Below are positions 25,053 to 39,138 of a stretch of 64,000 nucleotides of DNA, one piece after another (position 1 is the stretch's first letter; every line of letters begins with the position of its first letter). A program made the translations under genes and the position numbers. The notes beneath the pieces are model-generated. The model searched no databases. It was not told the origin of the DNA and saw only the letters and a list, made by a program, of their open reading frames with translations. The stretch covers positions 38,081,554 through 38,145,553 of the forward strand of contig OX485803.1 of NCBI GenBank assembly GCA_950295325.1, in the 5' to 3' direction. Source of the DNA: Polytrichum commune (Eukaryota; Streptophyta; Polytrichopsida; Polytrichales; Polytrichaceae).

Positions 25053-25516
25053 ATAGAATACAATTCTCACACCCCTACAGTAGGTGTGGGCTAAAGAGTA
25101 GGCAGGGATCTTGAGACATAGGCGTTGATATGGCGTTGTCCCTCCTCGATCACTCCCTCGGAATGAGGGAGGCCGACGATTGGGCGAGGGCGAGGAAACA
25201 GGGGGTCTTCCTCTTATTTCTGAATCCTGAGAATGTCAAACGAATGTCAAACCGATTCAAATAGATACACCACATTTCAAATAAATACACAAAGCCATTC
25301 AGAGGAGGAGTAGGAGTGCAGGACTGGTATAAGTTATATGCACATCTATCTCATCTCATTTGCTATCTATACCGGATGTCGCTCATGGAGATTGATTCCA
25401 TTGGACTTGCATTGGCTGCATTTTGCACTGCTCTAACAAATTTTACGACAGATCGTGATCAGTGTCTGTTTAATCACCGGCTTTGCTTGTTGTTGGAGCT
25501 CCAGTTCAGTGCGACA

Positions 25517-25990
25517 CTCTAAAACTCCGTAGTATCACACCTGTGGCAACCAAAGTGCACGTGATATTACGGAGTTTTGTAGGGTTGACGTGGACACGTG
25601 ATATTGGTGAACTAGTGTAGCATGTGACATTGTGGATTAACATAGAGGAGATGTGAGGAGAATTGGAATTCGTCCTCCCGTCAGCTACGCCAGTGTGGTC
25701 CACTCCATTTGGCCTTCCCGGGCGATGTGGCGGACGCATGCACCAACATTCAATGAGTGGCATAAGAAGAAGGAGAAGGTGACACTTCACGTGTTGACAC
25801 ATGACACAATGCGAGAGTGTGGGCTGACTTTTTGGGTGGTTTGCATTAATGACAAATTTCGTGATATGAGGGAGAGAAGTGTGACAATAGGGAGTGAGAT
25901 TTGAACTACAAACATGTGTTCCCTAGGGTTTCGGGATATGGGAGAGTGTGTGACGTTATGGAGATTGATATTACAGAGTTTAGGGCGTAC
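25517..25990. mobile_element. Foldback-like element with ACTCCGTAATATCAC ends
   Basis: AAAACTCCGTAGTATCAC (25522-25540) is followed inversely by GTGATATTACGGAGTTTT (about 25561-25578). A weaker inverted copy, GATATTACAGAGTTTAGGG, lies near 25966-25985. Three copies of one end motif in two orientations suggest a foldback element or one insertion inside another. No transposase was seen. Confidence 0.4.
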
Positions 25991-26544
25991 ATCATAATTT
26001 CCTACTAACATAGCAGTCTTGCAATGAATGTTCGTGCCATATATGGACAAGATTGTGGGGGAATTGTTGCTTATGAGCCTGCCTTCTTTTTATTTAGAAA
26101 AATAGGTGTCATGGCCACCACTATGGGCTTGGTGAAGGCTACTCTAGTGATAGAAATTACAAAGGGCTATGTGGCTACATTTTTATGGGGTGGCTCCAAT
26201 CACTTACTGAACTTTGAAGTATGGTCCCTTCCCTTTTCAATGAAGAAACAAAATGTTGGTTTTACATATGGGAGCAACACAACTAGTCGCCTTCAATTTG
26301 AATTTCTACAACAAAGCATAAGAATCCTACTCCCAAATCAAGTGTGCACATGAGTTACATTGTGCAAACACAATGTTGTCACATTGCAACAAAATGGGGA
26401 AAAAAAAAGTTGCATTATTGGATGCTTTACTTAAGAGGTCAAAGTTGCGCAATCTTCGCATGACTAAAAATTGTTCAACTCATACAAACACGAGGTTGAA
26501 GATTTGTCTACATGGATTCTTTGTGTGTCCTACATATTCACCTA

Positions 26545-26874
26545 CTACACACCATATCTCATACACTCTGCAGGATCCATCCTTGTGTCAAAGGTGCTCT
26601 TATATGGAAAATCTTTCAAAGTAAAGAACTTTGGAGAGTACATGCCTATTAATAAGGGCATGTGCTTATCAAGGGAGTTACGGAGTTTGTTCTTCAAGAA
26701 GTTCAAGCTAGAAAAACACCTCTCATCTTCTACATTCCCTAGGAGATGGACAACCGCAATCTCCACAAGCTTCACACATACTCTGCAATAAAGTGAATTA
26801 GGAGTCAACAAGCATTCATTGTCCCCCATAAGCAAGTCAAAGGGTTTACATTGAAAGGTTGCAAGAGCCAACAC
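26545..26874 (-). pseudogene. C-terminal fragment of a hAT-type transposase
   Basis: The minus-strand frame contains LVEIAVVHLLGNVEDERCFS followed by SLNFLKNKLRNSLDKHMPLL. This has the pattern of the hAT C-terminal dimerisation region (a hydrophobic helix, then S/V-x-E-R-x-F-S, then a K/R-rich LRNxL helix). The first part of the transposase and its DDE residues are missing upstream, so the piece is a relic. Assignment is from motif pattern only. Confidence 0.45.
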
Positions 26875-26899
26875 ACCATGACATTATGAAGCACATGGA

Positions 26900-29800
26900 G
26901 ATCAACCAAAATTGAGGGTGGGTGGGGTATGTTTGGTTTGATCAATTTTGTGCACTAGAAGTGGAATCTATGTCCCATTGCATTGCAAAGGTCATACCAA
27001 GACAAGGGCAATATATATATATATATAAATAATCCTTGAGGTAGTGTGTAATCTAGGCCTATGGATATGGCATATTTTTAGCTTACATGGCGGTTATAAC
27101 AATTTGAACATTTTGGACCGCAACCTATTAGTCATACATCTATTAATAGGCAATACTAATGGTTTGGAGTTTTGGGTCAATAGCAATTGGTATGAGAAAT
27201 ACTATCTGCTAGTTCTTGGGGCGATCACACCCCCTTCCGTTTTGTTACCACATGCGATAATGGGGTATTTAATAGGGGGATATTTATGCACCTCTCAATT
27301 ACTTTTCCCTTTCTATTTGTAGATAAAAAGCTACTTTGACGTATTTTTTAGCACCCTATATCTATTTGTAATTTGTTAGAGAGGCTAATTTTTGGCACGA
27401 TTCTTTTTTAAAAATAAATCATACAAGTACCAAATAGTGTACAGAATGTTGTAGCATTGGTTTGTGTTTGGAGTTTTTATTTGTTCCATTCCCTTGTACA
27501 ATTTGTGGTTTGATTGAAAGTAACCTTTTTGTTTGGGTTACTCGACTTGAAGGTATAGGCTCATACCAATCAAGGTATTGTTTCAATATAATCGGTTCCA
27601 ATCCATTCTAGGCTTTGGTTTCACTATCTTGGCCACTTGAGATTAGTCTTGGTTTGTATATGAATTTATCTCAATGATAACTCAAACATGCATCAATACA
27701 CATGAATCGACGTGCAGTAAACATTCAACCATGCACAATAAGCATTCAACCACTCACATCAACTTGCAATAAACATTCACCCACACACTTAGTAATCATG
27801 TTGATTCAAAAGTGAGCCCTAGAGATCGCAGGAAGAAAACTAGTTATCAACCAAAAAGTTAAGGACCTACTCTACCTTGCTCATTGCTCGTTAGGATGCC
27901 AACAAACATTTGACCATGCACAACAGGAGGAAGAAAATATTCAATAATGCCAACAAACAAAAAATCATTGTAGGATGACAAACAATGTGACTATAGCAAA
28001 AGGTTGCAAGCAATTTTTTTTTTTAAATTTGAAAATGAGCCTTTGTCGATGGACTTTCCACCATTGGGTTGAAGTTTTGTGGGAAATGCTAAGGCATTTG
28101 TGCCAAAACCCAACTATTTAAACGTCGTGAATTTCTTGAAGCCACTACATTTGGGAATTGAAGAAAGGCTACCTAATTTGTAGAAGTTGACTAAGAGATG
28201 GACCTACATTAGGAGGGGAGGAGAGAGGATTAGAAGGCTTGGAGAAGGAGGGCCGATTGTGGTAGTCTACCCAACAGACCTACTCCTAAATGCCTAATGG
28301 GTAGTTGCAATTGCAACAACATTGTGTGGTGGAAAATCGCAAGTACGCCTCCGTTGTGCAGAGGGACAAAATAAATTTCACTGGGTCTCAAAATTGGTTG
28401 TAGTTTAGATTTTGGTTCCAGGGAAACATGGGATACTTAAAAGGTGATTTTAATATCATCTAGGTGTCTTGGATAAGTTTATTTAGAGAAAACACAAGGT
28501 TATTTCATATTGTTTCATATTGAAATTGACAAGTAGGTGGTGATTTAGGGGTTAAAGACTTCAAAATCTCTCAATGTCATTACATGCAATTGTGACAGTC
28601 ACTCAATCTCACACTACTTACTCATGCAATAGTTTGATAGTGAGTTCATTCTAATTGAGCCTCTTTACCAAAGCCAATGGCACATTGGTGTTGTCAATAG
28701 TCTTGTATTAATTAAGCCCTTTCAATGTAACTTGAAAAGCCAATGTAGTCATCATTTTGTGATTTTTTGGATTCCTTGATTAATATTGTTTAATTATATT
28801 GTATGGCAATGGTCTTTTACCTTGCTTTGGCCACAATAACCACAATTGCAACCATAGGCCAAAACACATATGCATATTATCATATCACGTCATAATTTAT
28901 TGATTTAACTTCCTTAATTGGGTATTCAATTTCAATGCTCTCATTTCTCTAGAGCAATAACACACTTGAATGTTTATTTCATTTATCTCAAGACTATTGA
29001 TTAATTTCTTTACTTGCCAATTTTGTGATTCACTCAAAGTTAGGAAATTATTGTAGTATAGTTAATAAATAGAAAATATCTACTATAGCACCTATCTTCA
29101 AAATCCTTTGGTTACTCATACTTCACATGAATACTTCACAGTCAATGGTCTTGATCGTTGTCCTTTTTATCTATCAAAGGTTAGAAAGACTACTAATAGG
29201 CACACCTTACACTATTGAGGCCATAGCCTCTGCAAGGTTCTCTTAAGACATCTTCCAACTCTTTTGAGCAGACACTCATTTATCCATATATATTACAACG
29301 ATTGAATAGGAACTTCCTCCCTCTAGTGGTAGACTTCAATTTTCAATATCTCTATTATTTTTCAATAGATCATAGCTTGAATGGCATATTTAATTAAACC
29401 AAGTATTTCATCATTTATAGACAATTTTCTTGGTGATGTTTATTTTTATATTATTACTATTATATTAGATATATTTTTTTTTTGAAAAGGTTGTTTGAGG
29501 CAATTAATCTCTCTCACAAACGTCACAATTCTAGTCATTTAGGCCTTCTCTCAAGTTCTTTCTTGAGTTAGTTGGCATATATATATGTATGCTCAGTCTT
29601 TCAATTTCCATATGACATATAATATAACTTCATATCTTGGACTTATTGTCTGCCAAGTTTAGATCCACATCCAAACTATTGGTTTTTGTGTTGAAGGACG
29701 CCCTCAACATTAATATGGACTTTACAAGATCAACACCCTCCCTATGATGTTCTAAGTAAGTTTATCTTTGATTTACTCACCGGTTTGTAGACATTAACGA

Positions 29801-30026
29801 GAACACATACATTGCATATACATTTCATAACCCAACGAGTCTGGCCTCAACATGTTGCTAACTCTTTCCAACATGTCCAAAGTTAATTCTCCAAGTACAA
29901 GGAATCAAATTTTAACATTGTAAGCCCTTATGCTACCAACCCAATCACTCTGGATTTGATATGGTACACAAGGTGATTAGTTTCCATGCCACAAAATATA
30001 ATTTTGACAAACAATGATGCTCATTT

Positions 30027-30070
<44 letters not shown>

Positions 30071-30600
30071 GGCACTTATCATGTGCTACCATCAAACCAT
30101 CCTCTTATGAATTGGCAAGACAAGGTTTCCACACACATCATGAAAGAATTAGTCATAACAAAGGGACAATTCCATGACAAGGCATTACATTAGATCATAA
30201 TGAAATTCAAATTTCAAGATGTCACAAAATATTGGCCATCCAGTACAAACCCCCTGGAGGCTCTCCAAGTTTTCAAGTTTCAAACAATTGTCTAGCAACT
30301 GAGAATTCCCTCCTCTCGTGCTAAAATTCTATCTCATATGAAAACAATTTTTAATCATTGACATGTTAGGCTACTCACCGAGAGAGATTCAAAAAACATC
30401 AATCTATATATCTTGCAATAAGCATGTGTAGATTCCAACATACACCTCCCTTCCTATCAAATTATGATCTTTACAATTTCTACTTCTGGATATCTCAATA
30501 CAATAGCCTATTTAGACCTTCTCAATCACAATCTTCTTGCTTAATCAAGGCCATGCTGTCACTTAAATCCTATTTGGGCTAACAAAACCAAAAAAAATAA
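26900..30600. other. A+T-rich intergenic DNA, no gene recognised
   Basis: Nearly 4 kb has no open frame above about 90 codons and no recognisable protein similarity. It holds a (CT)n microsatellite at about 30031-30067 and short T-runs. Phrases such as CAATAAACATTCAACCA are repeated near 27720-27780. It is probably decayed repeat sequence. Confidence 0.5.
30030..30067. repeat. (CT)n microsatellite, about 38 bp
   Basis: An uninterrupted CT run in otherwise A+T-rich DNA with no gene nearby. Confidence 0.95.
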
Positions 30601-31830
30601 CACTATAATGGAAATCTTATTGCCCCTATTCTCAACAAGCACATTGGTTGAGGAGGGTACATATTGCTTGAATTCAGCCTACAACAATCGCGCTTTCTAA
30701 ATTGCTCGTTGTATGATGTTGGATAGATCGAGTGAGCGGTAACGATGGCAGCGAGCCTTGTCATTGTTGTTGCCGTCATCTTCTTTTGCCGACCCATTAG
30801 CCTCCTCCTCCTCTTGCTCTGATCCATCTGCATGCACGTTGAGATCCTACTCCAAGGGGGCAACCACCTGATCACCATCAATAGGTGGTGGATTGGGTCG
30901 AGGTGGATTTGCACACCTTCGGACACCCACAAAGGACACTGCAACTCCAAATCTCAACGTCTGCGCTTGCATTGCTGCAACAATCATGGTTTCCTCATCA
31001 TCTGCTACCATCTCCCTCTGGAGGCGGGTGAGCTCCCACTACCGCTTGAGGGCCAACTACTATTTCGCAATGTTGCAGGTAATGAAGTGCTCTTCAAAGG
31101 TAAAGAGGGAGAGTGCATGGTTGCAGCGAACTCTGTGGTTGCTCGTGCATTCGCCCTCAGGGATGCTTCCTTCAATTTCGAATATGCCTTGCTTGCCCTT
31201 GAGCATAGTTGTTGTCTCAACGAAGGTCTCGCGTCTCACATGCGCTTCGGACAGCTAGTAGTCATTTCGATCCAAGGGCATGTCATCTTGATTTGTGGGT
31301 GGCACTTTGCATTTTGCCATTTGCTTGAAGATGGCCGTGAACCTTGGATAAATTCACAACAGGAGCTTGAAGAGAAGTGGCTTCCCCACCTTTATTCATA
31401 ACAACTCCAAAGCATCTTGGATCTAATCATCATCACTTTTCCTCGATTTGTTTAGTGCAACAATCACATTGTGCACTCCAATGAAGTTGATGATGGCAAA
31501 CTCGATGTCTCCCCTTTTGTCTCCAACCATCCGGCTAGGTGCTCCAGACAACCTAATGGTTGTGTTGCGCAAAATGTGGCCCGACAACATGTAGTCATTG
31601 CTCGACAACTTCGAGTAGGCAATGACTGCAACTTCGGCTTGGCAAGCACGTCTCTATGTGAACGTGGATTTTCCAAACATAATTGGGTGAAGAGTGATTG
31701 TGGAAATTGATTGAAACTTAAAACATTGGATGCAATGGTGCGAGTGCCATTATGCGGTCTTCCGATGAAAAATATGGTTTGAGCTAGACTTTTTGACACT
31801 TGAAAATCGACCAAAAACCGGAGAGCTTTG
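30600..31830 (-). pseudogene. Decayed minus-strand ORF of unknown, probably transposon, origin
   Basis: Successive minus-strand frames read like one protein broken by stops and shifts. The pieces are SSNDYMLSGHILRNTTIRLS and SRMVGDKRGDIEFAIINFIG (about 31600-31490), MAKCKVPPTNQDDMPLDRND (near 31300), KGKQGIFEIEGSIPEGECTS (near 31170) and FEEHFITCNIAK (near 31080). Nearby base composition is richer in G+C than the surroundings. I do not recognise the family. The plus-strand frame 30832-31401 looks like its shadow. Confidence 0.35.
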
Positions 31831-32330
31831 CCTTTGCGATTAAGTGCATTACGTAGGGAATCTAAATAATTTTAGTGCATCATTTCATTGCACGTACTTC
31901 TTCAAACATAGTGGGACATCATAGTACTTTCATATTCAATACAAAACAGTCAATATCAAGTTGTTTTTTTTCATGGGTGAAGTGTTCCAAAAAAAGTTTG
32001 AAAGGTTGAGTGAAAAGTGTGATAATTTTGAAGCCCCTTACATTGAAATGCATGTGCACACTTCAAACTTGAGCACTGGCCCCTGCCCATATTTCCCTGT
32101 GCCAAATATACGATGCTGATCCTCCTGCTATGATGTGGCGGACACTGAGTGACTGCAATTGCCTGCAATTCCGCCCACAAAACCACCTCCATGGCTTTTG
32201 GGCTAATAAAAGCATTCCGTTGTCAACACAGCAACAGCAGCTCTGCTCAATTCTTGTGTCTCTGTTCCAACGGATAGGATTCCTCCACCCCAATCTCCGG
32301 CCCCGCCTTGACCAGCGCTACCTGTATTTG

Positions 32331-33194
32331 CTATCTGTATGGACATGCCCCGCTTTCAATTGTATAGCTGAACATTAACTTGAAGGGCCAGGCTCTACAC
32401 TGTTTGTGGTCTGTAGTGTCATGTACACTATTTGCGAACGGCCTGCACTAGATGCCTACAGGTATCAAAGTCCCACGTCTGTTAATTGCCTGCCAAAATG
32501 ATGCTATTCGTCAACATCAATAGCTTTTCCAAATGAAAATTGAGCGTTACATCATGTTGGGGTACTTGAGATGATAGCTTTGCGGTTTTAGTATGCAAGG
32601 GGAAGATATTATTGAGCATACTATCTGTATGGACATGCCCTACTTTCAATTAGCTGAACATTAACTTGAAGGGCTAGGCTCTACACTGTTTGTGGTCTTT
32701 AGTGTCATGTACACTATTTGCGAACGGCCTACACTAGATGCCTACATGTATCAAAGTCCCACGTCCTTTGATTGCTTGCCAAAATGATGCTATTCGTCAA
32801 CATCAGTAACTTTTCAAGTGAAAATTGAGTGTTACATCACGTTGGGATACTTGAGATGATAGCTTTGCAATTTTAGTATGCAAGGGGAAGATATTATTGA
32901 GCATACTATCTGTATGGACATGTCCCGCTTTCAGTTAGCTTAACATTAACTTGGAGGGCCAGGGTCTACATTGTTTGTGGTCTTTAGTGTCATGTACACT
33001 ATTTGCAAATGGCCTACACTAGATGCCTACATGTATCAAAATCCCACGTCCTTTGATTGCCTGCCAAAATGGCGCTATTCGTCAACATCAGTAATTTTTT
33101 CAAGTGAAAATTGAGCGTTACATCACGTTGGGATACTTGAGATGATAGCTTTGCAATTTTAGTATGCAAGGGGAATATATTATCGAGCATACTA
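32331..33194. repeat. Tandem triplication, unit about 287 bp
   Basis: CTATCTGTATGGACATG begins copies at 32331, 32621 and 32906, giving periods of 290 and 285 bp. Each unit contains GTGTCATGTACACTATTTGC, GCCTGCCAAAATG-like and TTTTAGTATGCAAGGGGAA phrases. The third copy ends at GAGCATACTA near 33194. Copies differ by scattered substitutions and a few small gaps, so the array is not brand new. Confidence 0.9.
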
Positions 33195-33199
33195 ATGTC

Positions 33200-36100
33200 A
33201 AGTGTCATTTGTGTATACTTTAGTTACTTTGTAGACCATTGCGTAGCATGAATATACACCTCATACCACTTTTGAACATACTCATGCCAAGATAGTAGAA
33301 AGCACACTTGAATGTCAAGTGTCATGAGGGTGACACTAATGGTGAAGTTGTTGGTCAAAACTGAAACCTAGCATACACCTCAAGATAGAGTAAGTGACAC
33401 TATTACGCATGTGATATAGTACATCATGTATGATGTACTATATTAAGTATTGGTATATTTTGCATCATAACATTTTTGCAATGAAATATTGTCATGGATG
33501 ATTGAATTTTAGACGAAAAAATCACTTAGTAAGTGATAGTCATTGCAACATTGTAAATATGGTGAATCCAATGCACATGCAAAAGTTAAACCTCGTGGAA
33601 TTGGAAGTTTTTTTTCAAAAAAAATTACCAAAATTAGCCTACACAACAATGGGAGGACAATTTCGAATATTGAGGTTAGTGAAAATAACCAAAAAAAAAA
33701 ATGTATATTCTCCTTGGGCTCGTAAACTTAGAGAGCACATGCAGAGTTTGCATGAAATGGTCATGTTCAAGAGAATGTCATTGTTATGACCCCAAGAGCG
33801 GCATTATTTCATGCAATTCTAATGCTAGCCCTTAGTCATTCAACCCTCAACCCTAATCCAAAGAAATGTCCACTCATGGGACTATACCTCTTGAGACACC
33901 TGAAAGATGTATAAGGGGATTACCCTCCGAAGGCTCAACAACTAAAAAGGCCACTAGAAAAAGAATAGAGTACCTATGTACGCAAGCTTCGGTTACACAA
34001 ATCATGCTTGGATCTCTTAAAGTGGATAAGGATTCAAGAAAGGGCATGAAATCTTGCATCTTTGGATCACCACATTATCAAACTTTTGCATTCCATGAAC
34101 AAGATCAACACCATTCTAGTGTCTCATAGTTTTCCACCACTTAGACTATAGCCTTCAAGCCTACTTCTCAAAACCAAGAGCTCCACTCTCTCGTTCCATC
34201 ACTTGAGATTCTACTATGTGCAATTACCACGTTGGATGTGAATGAAACCCTAAACTCTCAAAAGGCATAAATATTGGATCTCAAGTATGAAACCTAAACT
34301 CTCAAAGGGCATGAGTGTGTGGTAATTTCCTACATTAGAACTTGCGGGTAAATTATAAACATCCGTGTAGGTAAGTTTGTGGCAAACCCTGATTATTCAA
34401 TCGGGCGCATGAACAATAGTGGGTGTCAGATCCCAAAATAAGAGTGAATTTATTGGGAGGAGGGATCTTCATGGGGCATGCAATCCAAGGAGGGTACCAT
34501 TTGAGTGAAGTGTCAAGAGTTATACCCACTAGGATGTAAAGTGATTGCCCAAAGTTATGGTCCTTTCAAACAACATAAAATTGGTTTGTGTAGAAGTCAA
34601 GTGTGTTTTAGACACCATAATCTTACTAGCAAGGGCTAGAAAACCTACCTCTTTAGTTGATTCCATCACACAAAGTGGAAGCATAGTCAATTATACCATA
34701 GCATGTGTACTTTATGACCCTATTAGTACAAGCTACCATTTGGAGTCACGTGTTGCTATAACTTTCGAGTAGTATTATCAATTCTTACCAAACAATCTTT
34801 GGTGTGCGTACTGACTATTATACCATGATATCCGCGGTAGGAAATGACACTCTCAGTCACCTGTTACAACATTGTATAACTCCAACTAGTAAGCCACATT
34901 AATAGGACTATTTAGTGTAGTTCTCTTTCTCATAACAACTAGACCCCAAGAATTAACATGGGAAACCCCTGAATTGGTTCAAGAAGACCCCACTTTAGAT
35001 GAATTAACCACACATATATGGGATCGAGTAAAAAGCTCCACCCCTTTCACCTCAGTAATAATGGTGGGGCCAAGATGAACGTGGTGGGTGTCTGTCTTAG
35101 CCCAGCCAGGGATGAACAACAAATGTCTCGTAAATTAAGCACTAAGAGCCAAGACTCGGGAGACTAGACGTAGACTATTGGGAGGAGAAGAAGGAGAGCC
35201 TGTTCAGGACGCTGCCTACAGTCATACCACACAACAGTAGTAGGCAAGGGCATCTACTTTCCATGTGTATATTTATAAAGGGGGTAGACAATTTGGCTTA
35301 AAGAGTGTCAACCCCTAAGTTCACGGAGAGCCTGTGGATCAAATGAAATGGGGCCCATATAAGGTGGGTTTGCAAAAATCCGAGTGGTGGAGGAGTGCAC
35401 CGGATTTGATACAGATTTGCGGCTTTTTAATAAGCCAATTCCAAAATTTCGTGCCCCCCTTAGCTAGTAGTGTATGCCACAACACCATGTTTGGCCAACT
35501 CCTTCCCTCCCAAATGTGCCGGTCAATGACCCCGGCGATTGTTGTCGGGTTTCGTCACTTAGGGTAGGACTTCCTAAATGACTTTCTCTTCTTGAAAATG
35601 AAGGGACACCCTCTTTGTGGCGTGTCTTCCTGGTTTTTATGCATTTGGCATTGGCTGTGTTGGTCTTCTGTCTCAAAAAAAATAAATTAAAATAACAATG
35701 AAATGAAGAAACACACTGGATCGGCAAACCATGACAGTGCAGTAAGGTAGATGATGCTAAATAGTGTTCAAGGAGGATTATGAGCAACATTGGTTGGGAT
35801 CCTAATGTTTCCAAGTCCAACCGGTTACATGTTGACATCTTTTGGTTTTTCTTCATTAACTTGAGGTATATTGTATAAATTACTCTAAAATGATCAGTAA
35901 ATTTCCTAAACTCTTGAACTTCAATTGGTTATTCCTCAAACTCAACCGGTTCATCTGTAACTAGTGGTTGGTTCTCCCCATTCATTGGTGCTAAAGTTGT
36001 CACTTGAAGGTACAAGCATCTATATTGTATTTATTACATTGATAGAGCTCTAGAAGGTTCTTGTTAGCAATTGGATGCCAATGCACAAAAGTGTACTTTA

Positions 36101-37910
36101 TTTGAATTATGAATGCAAAAGTTATAAGGATGCATACTTTTACTGGTGGATGACTCATAACCAACACATGAGTATGATGGTTTTAAGACGGATTCATGTT
36201 GAATAACCTCCAGTGAGAGTCTTGTGCTAGGGGTTCATGTGGGAGACTGAGGAGCAAGCAAAAGAGCTAGAAAACAAACAAGAGTTTACGATTTTAAATG
36301 TTGTGTACGATTTTGATTAGGTTGCTGTCTCATCTAGAGCATTTTACTGTACATGTGAAACCCAACCATCAAAAAGTTGGGAACAATATCAATTATTCTA
36401 TGGTACACCCACGAAAGGGGGCAGTAGTCCAAAGGTGTAGAGGCTCTTCCATTATGCTCACTCCACCCTAGAGCCGCGCGTTTATATATGGTTTGTAGAT
36501 TTTTGAAGCCTAATTGATCTCACATATAGGATCATTGACCCAAACTAGTGTGATGGGAGTCAATAGAATGGGTTAACCTCAAACGTAAAGAATACATTTT
36601 ACTAGATTGGGCTTCAAGTGTAGTGAATGAATCTACATGATCAATGCAAAGCTCAAGCCATACCACTCTTGACGAAGTTCTTTAAAAATATATATTCTTG
36701 GTAGTAATAATTAATTTTATATTTGACATCCATGAGTTGCATGCCATTATACCATAACACATGTTTCTTTACTAAAAAAATTGGTACAAAATTTAGAGTG
36801 CCTCATGTTTCAACCTTAAACAAAGAGTTATCACTTAAATGTTTGGCAAATGACAATCATATATTGCTTGAACCACTTAAATCCCACATGGAATTTATGG
36901 TACACTTTTAAAAAGATGGACCATGATGCACCTTACAATGAAGATTTGTGTGACCCTTGAGCAACTAGAGAATATAGTTAAGATATCCCATTAAATATAC
37001 CTATCACTGGGGCACTGAGAGGTGTATTGCTTTGGTGATGGGTTGCCCATGCTAATGTATCCCTTAGCTTGCAAAGGTTTTGCCATCTCACATACACTCA
37101 ATGTATTCTAACTTTTTGTAAGCTTCGGGATACGACAATGGATAATGATGTCAATATTATGCATATCCAATTTTGATTGGGTTTTCTATGGGAGATTGAT
37201 ATGATATATCGAGTTTGGTTTGCTAGTTTACATCCACGCACCTCCCAACATAGGGTGGAGCATACGTGATGAACATGTGTGAGGTTTCATAGACTACTCC
37301 AAAACAACTCCCGAGCTCTTGAGGCCATCTTTATTTTGGAACTTTTTCTTTTAAAACTACCGTAGAGGGCTCTTTGTTCCGACACAAAATAATTGTTTCC
37401 TCTCAAAATTTGCCACGTGTCATGCTCACATTTGCCATGACCCATTTGTATCATGTGTGGGAACTACATTCTAGGACATGTAAAATCCAAACTGCAAGAC
37501 CACTTTAAAACTACAGACATAGATATATAGGTGGAAAGCTCATGGGAATCGTGCTAGTTAGGTAATCACAGCCATGATCACCTTAGATCGTTGGTACTTC
37601 ACCACGTTCATGTTGCATCCTACAGGTTTATGAATTCTTGTTATTTGATTGTTTTTAAATAGAAAAACTAGCAATGCAAATAAAGACTATTTGCTGTTAA
37701 CTTTTTGTACTAATGGATGGCATACTATAATTTCATCTCATTTCTATTTTTTTCCTTTTATGATAACGAACTATGTATTCTTAGTTTTAGAAAGTACCCA
37801 AAATGCGTTTGCAAACAGTGGACATTTCTCAGCATCTGAATGCAAAAACAAAAACAACGATAGAAAAAAAAGAAAAAATGGTTGAAAATTTGGGTTTTAT
37901 ACATTGGACT
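33200..37910. other. Intergenic DNA, no gene recognised
   Basis: Only short open frames without recognisable similarity. A repeated phrase, AAACCCTAAACTCTCAAA / AAACCTAAACTCTCAAAG, lies near 34244 and 34290. No RNA gene, array or clear terminal repeats were found in this stretch. Confidence 0.45.
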
Positions 37911-37918
37911 GTTACTTA

Positions 37919-38194
37919 GTCCGCTCTCACAAGGTCCCAAGTCCTAAGTCTCAGCTATGACATGGATGCCTACATGGCAACATTTTTTGGAGGTGAGGCT
38001 TGGGACTTGTGTTGCCAGTTGGATCAAGTGAAAAGCTAGACCCAACTCTCAACCCAAGTCCCGCGAATATTTTTGCATAAAATCATCAAGATCCGACTTT
38101 AATGATTATTAAGCACATTTTAGTGATTACTTTAGGCTCACAAGTTGGGACTTGCTAACATGAGTGGGACTTGGGACCCCATGTGAACCAACCC
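37919..38194. mobile_element. Small Harbinger-like MITE, TTA flanked
   Basis: CTCACAAGGTCCCAAGTCC near the left end faces GGACTTGGGACCCCATGTGA near the right end. TTA flanks both sides (37916-37918 and 38195-38197). The element is 276 bp without coding capacity. The outermost bases pair poorly, so the boundaries are approximate. Confidence 0.5.
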
Positions 38195-38437
38195 TTAGAC
38201 TTGGAGAACATAAAGTATGGGCAATTATCCATGAAAAAGAGTCATGCAATTAAGATCTTACATGGACCTTACAATTGGTGTGAGCCAATTTTGAATGCTA
38301 TCCACTTTCATAAATACTAGGGAATGTTTCAATGCATGTCACGTAAATGCTCTAGGGAACTCCATTGGGAACTTAGGGAGGAACCTTCAAAATCCCACAC
38401 AAATCCTCTCATACAACTAGTTAAAGTTCATTAGATT

Positions 38438-38540
38438 TCAAGGCTAGTGATCAAAAGGGTATTGGAGTTGATGGCTAGTACTCTTGGTTCTATCTTTCGG
38501 AAGGACGAGATAAGGGTTCAAACCCCTCTGTTTGCATCAT
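38438..38540 (+). mobile_element. tRNA-like (SINE-type) segment
   Basis: GGCTAGTGATCAAAAGGGT resembles a pol III A box. GGGTTCAAACCCC at 38514-38525 matches the B box (GGTTCRANNCC). The spacing of about 70 bp and the lack of a full cloverleaf fit a tRNA-derived SINE head better than a tRNA gene. The 3' end is not defined. Confidence 0.4.
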
Positions 38541-38834
38541 GTCCGTCACAAGTCCTTTTAATAAAGGACTTAGTTCGGAAAACTTCATCCAAGCTTTGTG
38601 AGAATATGGAGGTGGAGATTTCATCCAACGTGTAATTTTTCAACTCTACCTAAGGGGAAGAGAAGCCAAAAGTTGGGACATCATAGGAGTCTTCATATCT
38701 GTCATATCACAACCGACAACCGAGATCTTCCTAGCCCACGACCACATGGAAGGCATTCACAACACCTCAATGACGCGGGGTAGGGGGAGTCTCCCAAGAG
38801 TACTTGCCCTGGTATGAAACAATGGCGGCACGGC

Positions 38835-39138
38835 CACTACACTAAATATGATATTTAGTGTTTGATTAGATTTAGTGTTTTACCACCCTACTATGCTCAA
38901 CACTAATTTTCAATTCTTTGATAATTAGTGTTAGACATAAATGCGCCGCCACCTTCCTTGTTGCCACCTCTTTCCTACTAAACACTAAATTCATGCATGT
39001 AACTTTCACATATTACCATAGATGATATTTAGTGTTTGAGTTTACATTCAATGTTACTTACTTTCATAGGGTTAGTGATATTTAGTGTAGTGTTCGTATT
39101 TAGTGTATCTAACACTAAATATCATCTTTAGTGTAGTG
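38835..39138. mobile_element. MITE with CACTACACTAAATAT termini, copy 1
   Basis: It begins CACTACACTAAATATGATAT and ends ATCTTTAGTGTAGTG, a reverse complement with one change. The end itself folds, since ACACTAAATAT is followed by ATATTTAGTGT. Length is 304 bp, without coding capacity. It aligns with 49775-50100 through CAACACTAATTTTCAATTCT and neighbouring sequence. A CACTA-type origin is suggested by the termini, but no 3-bp target duplication is visible. Confidence 0.7.
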
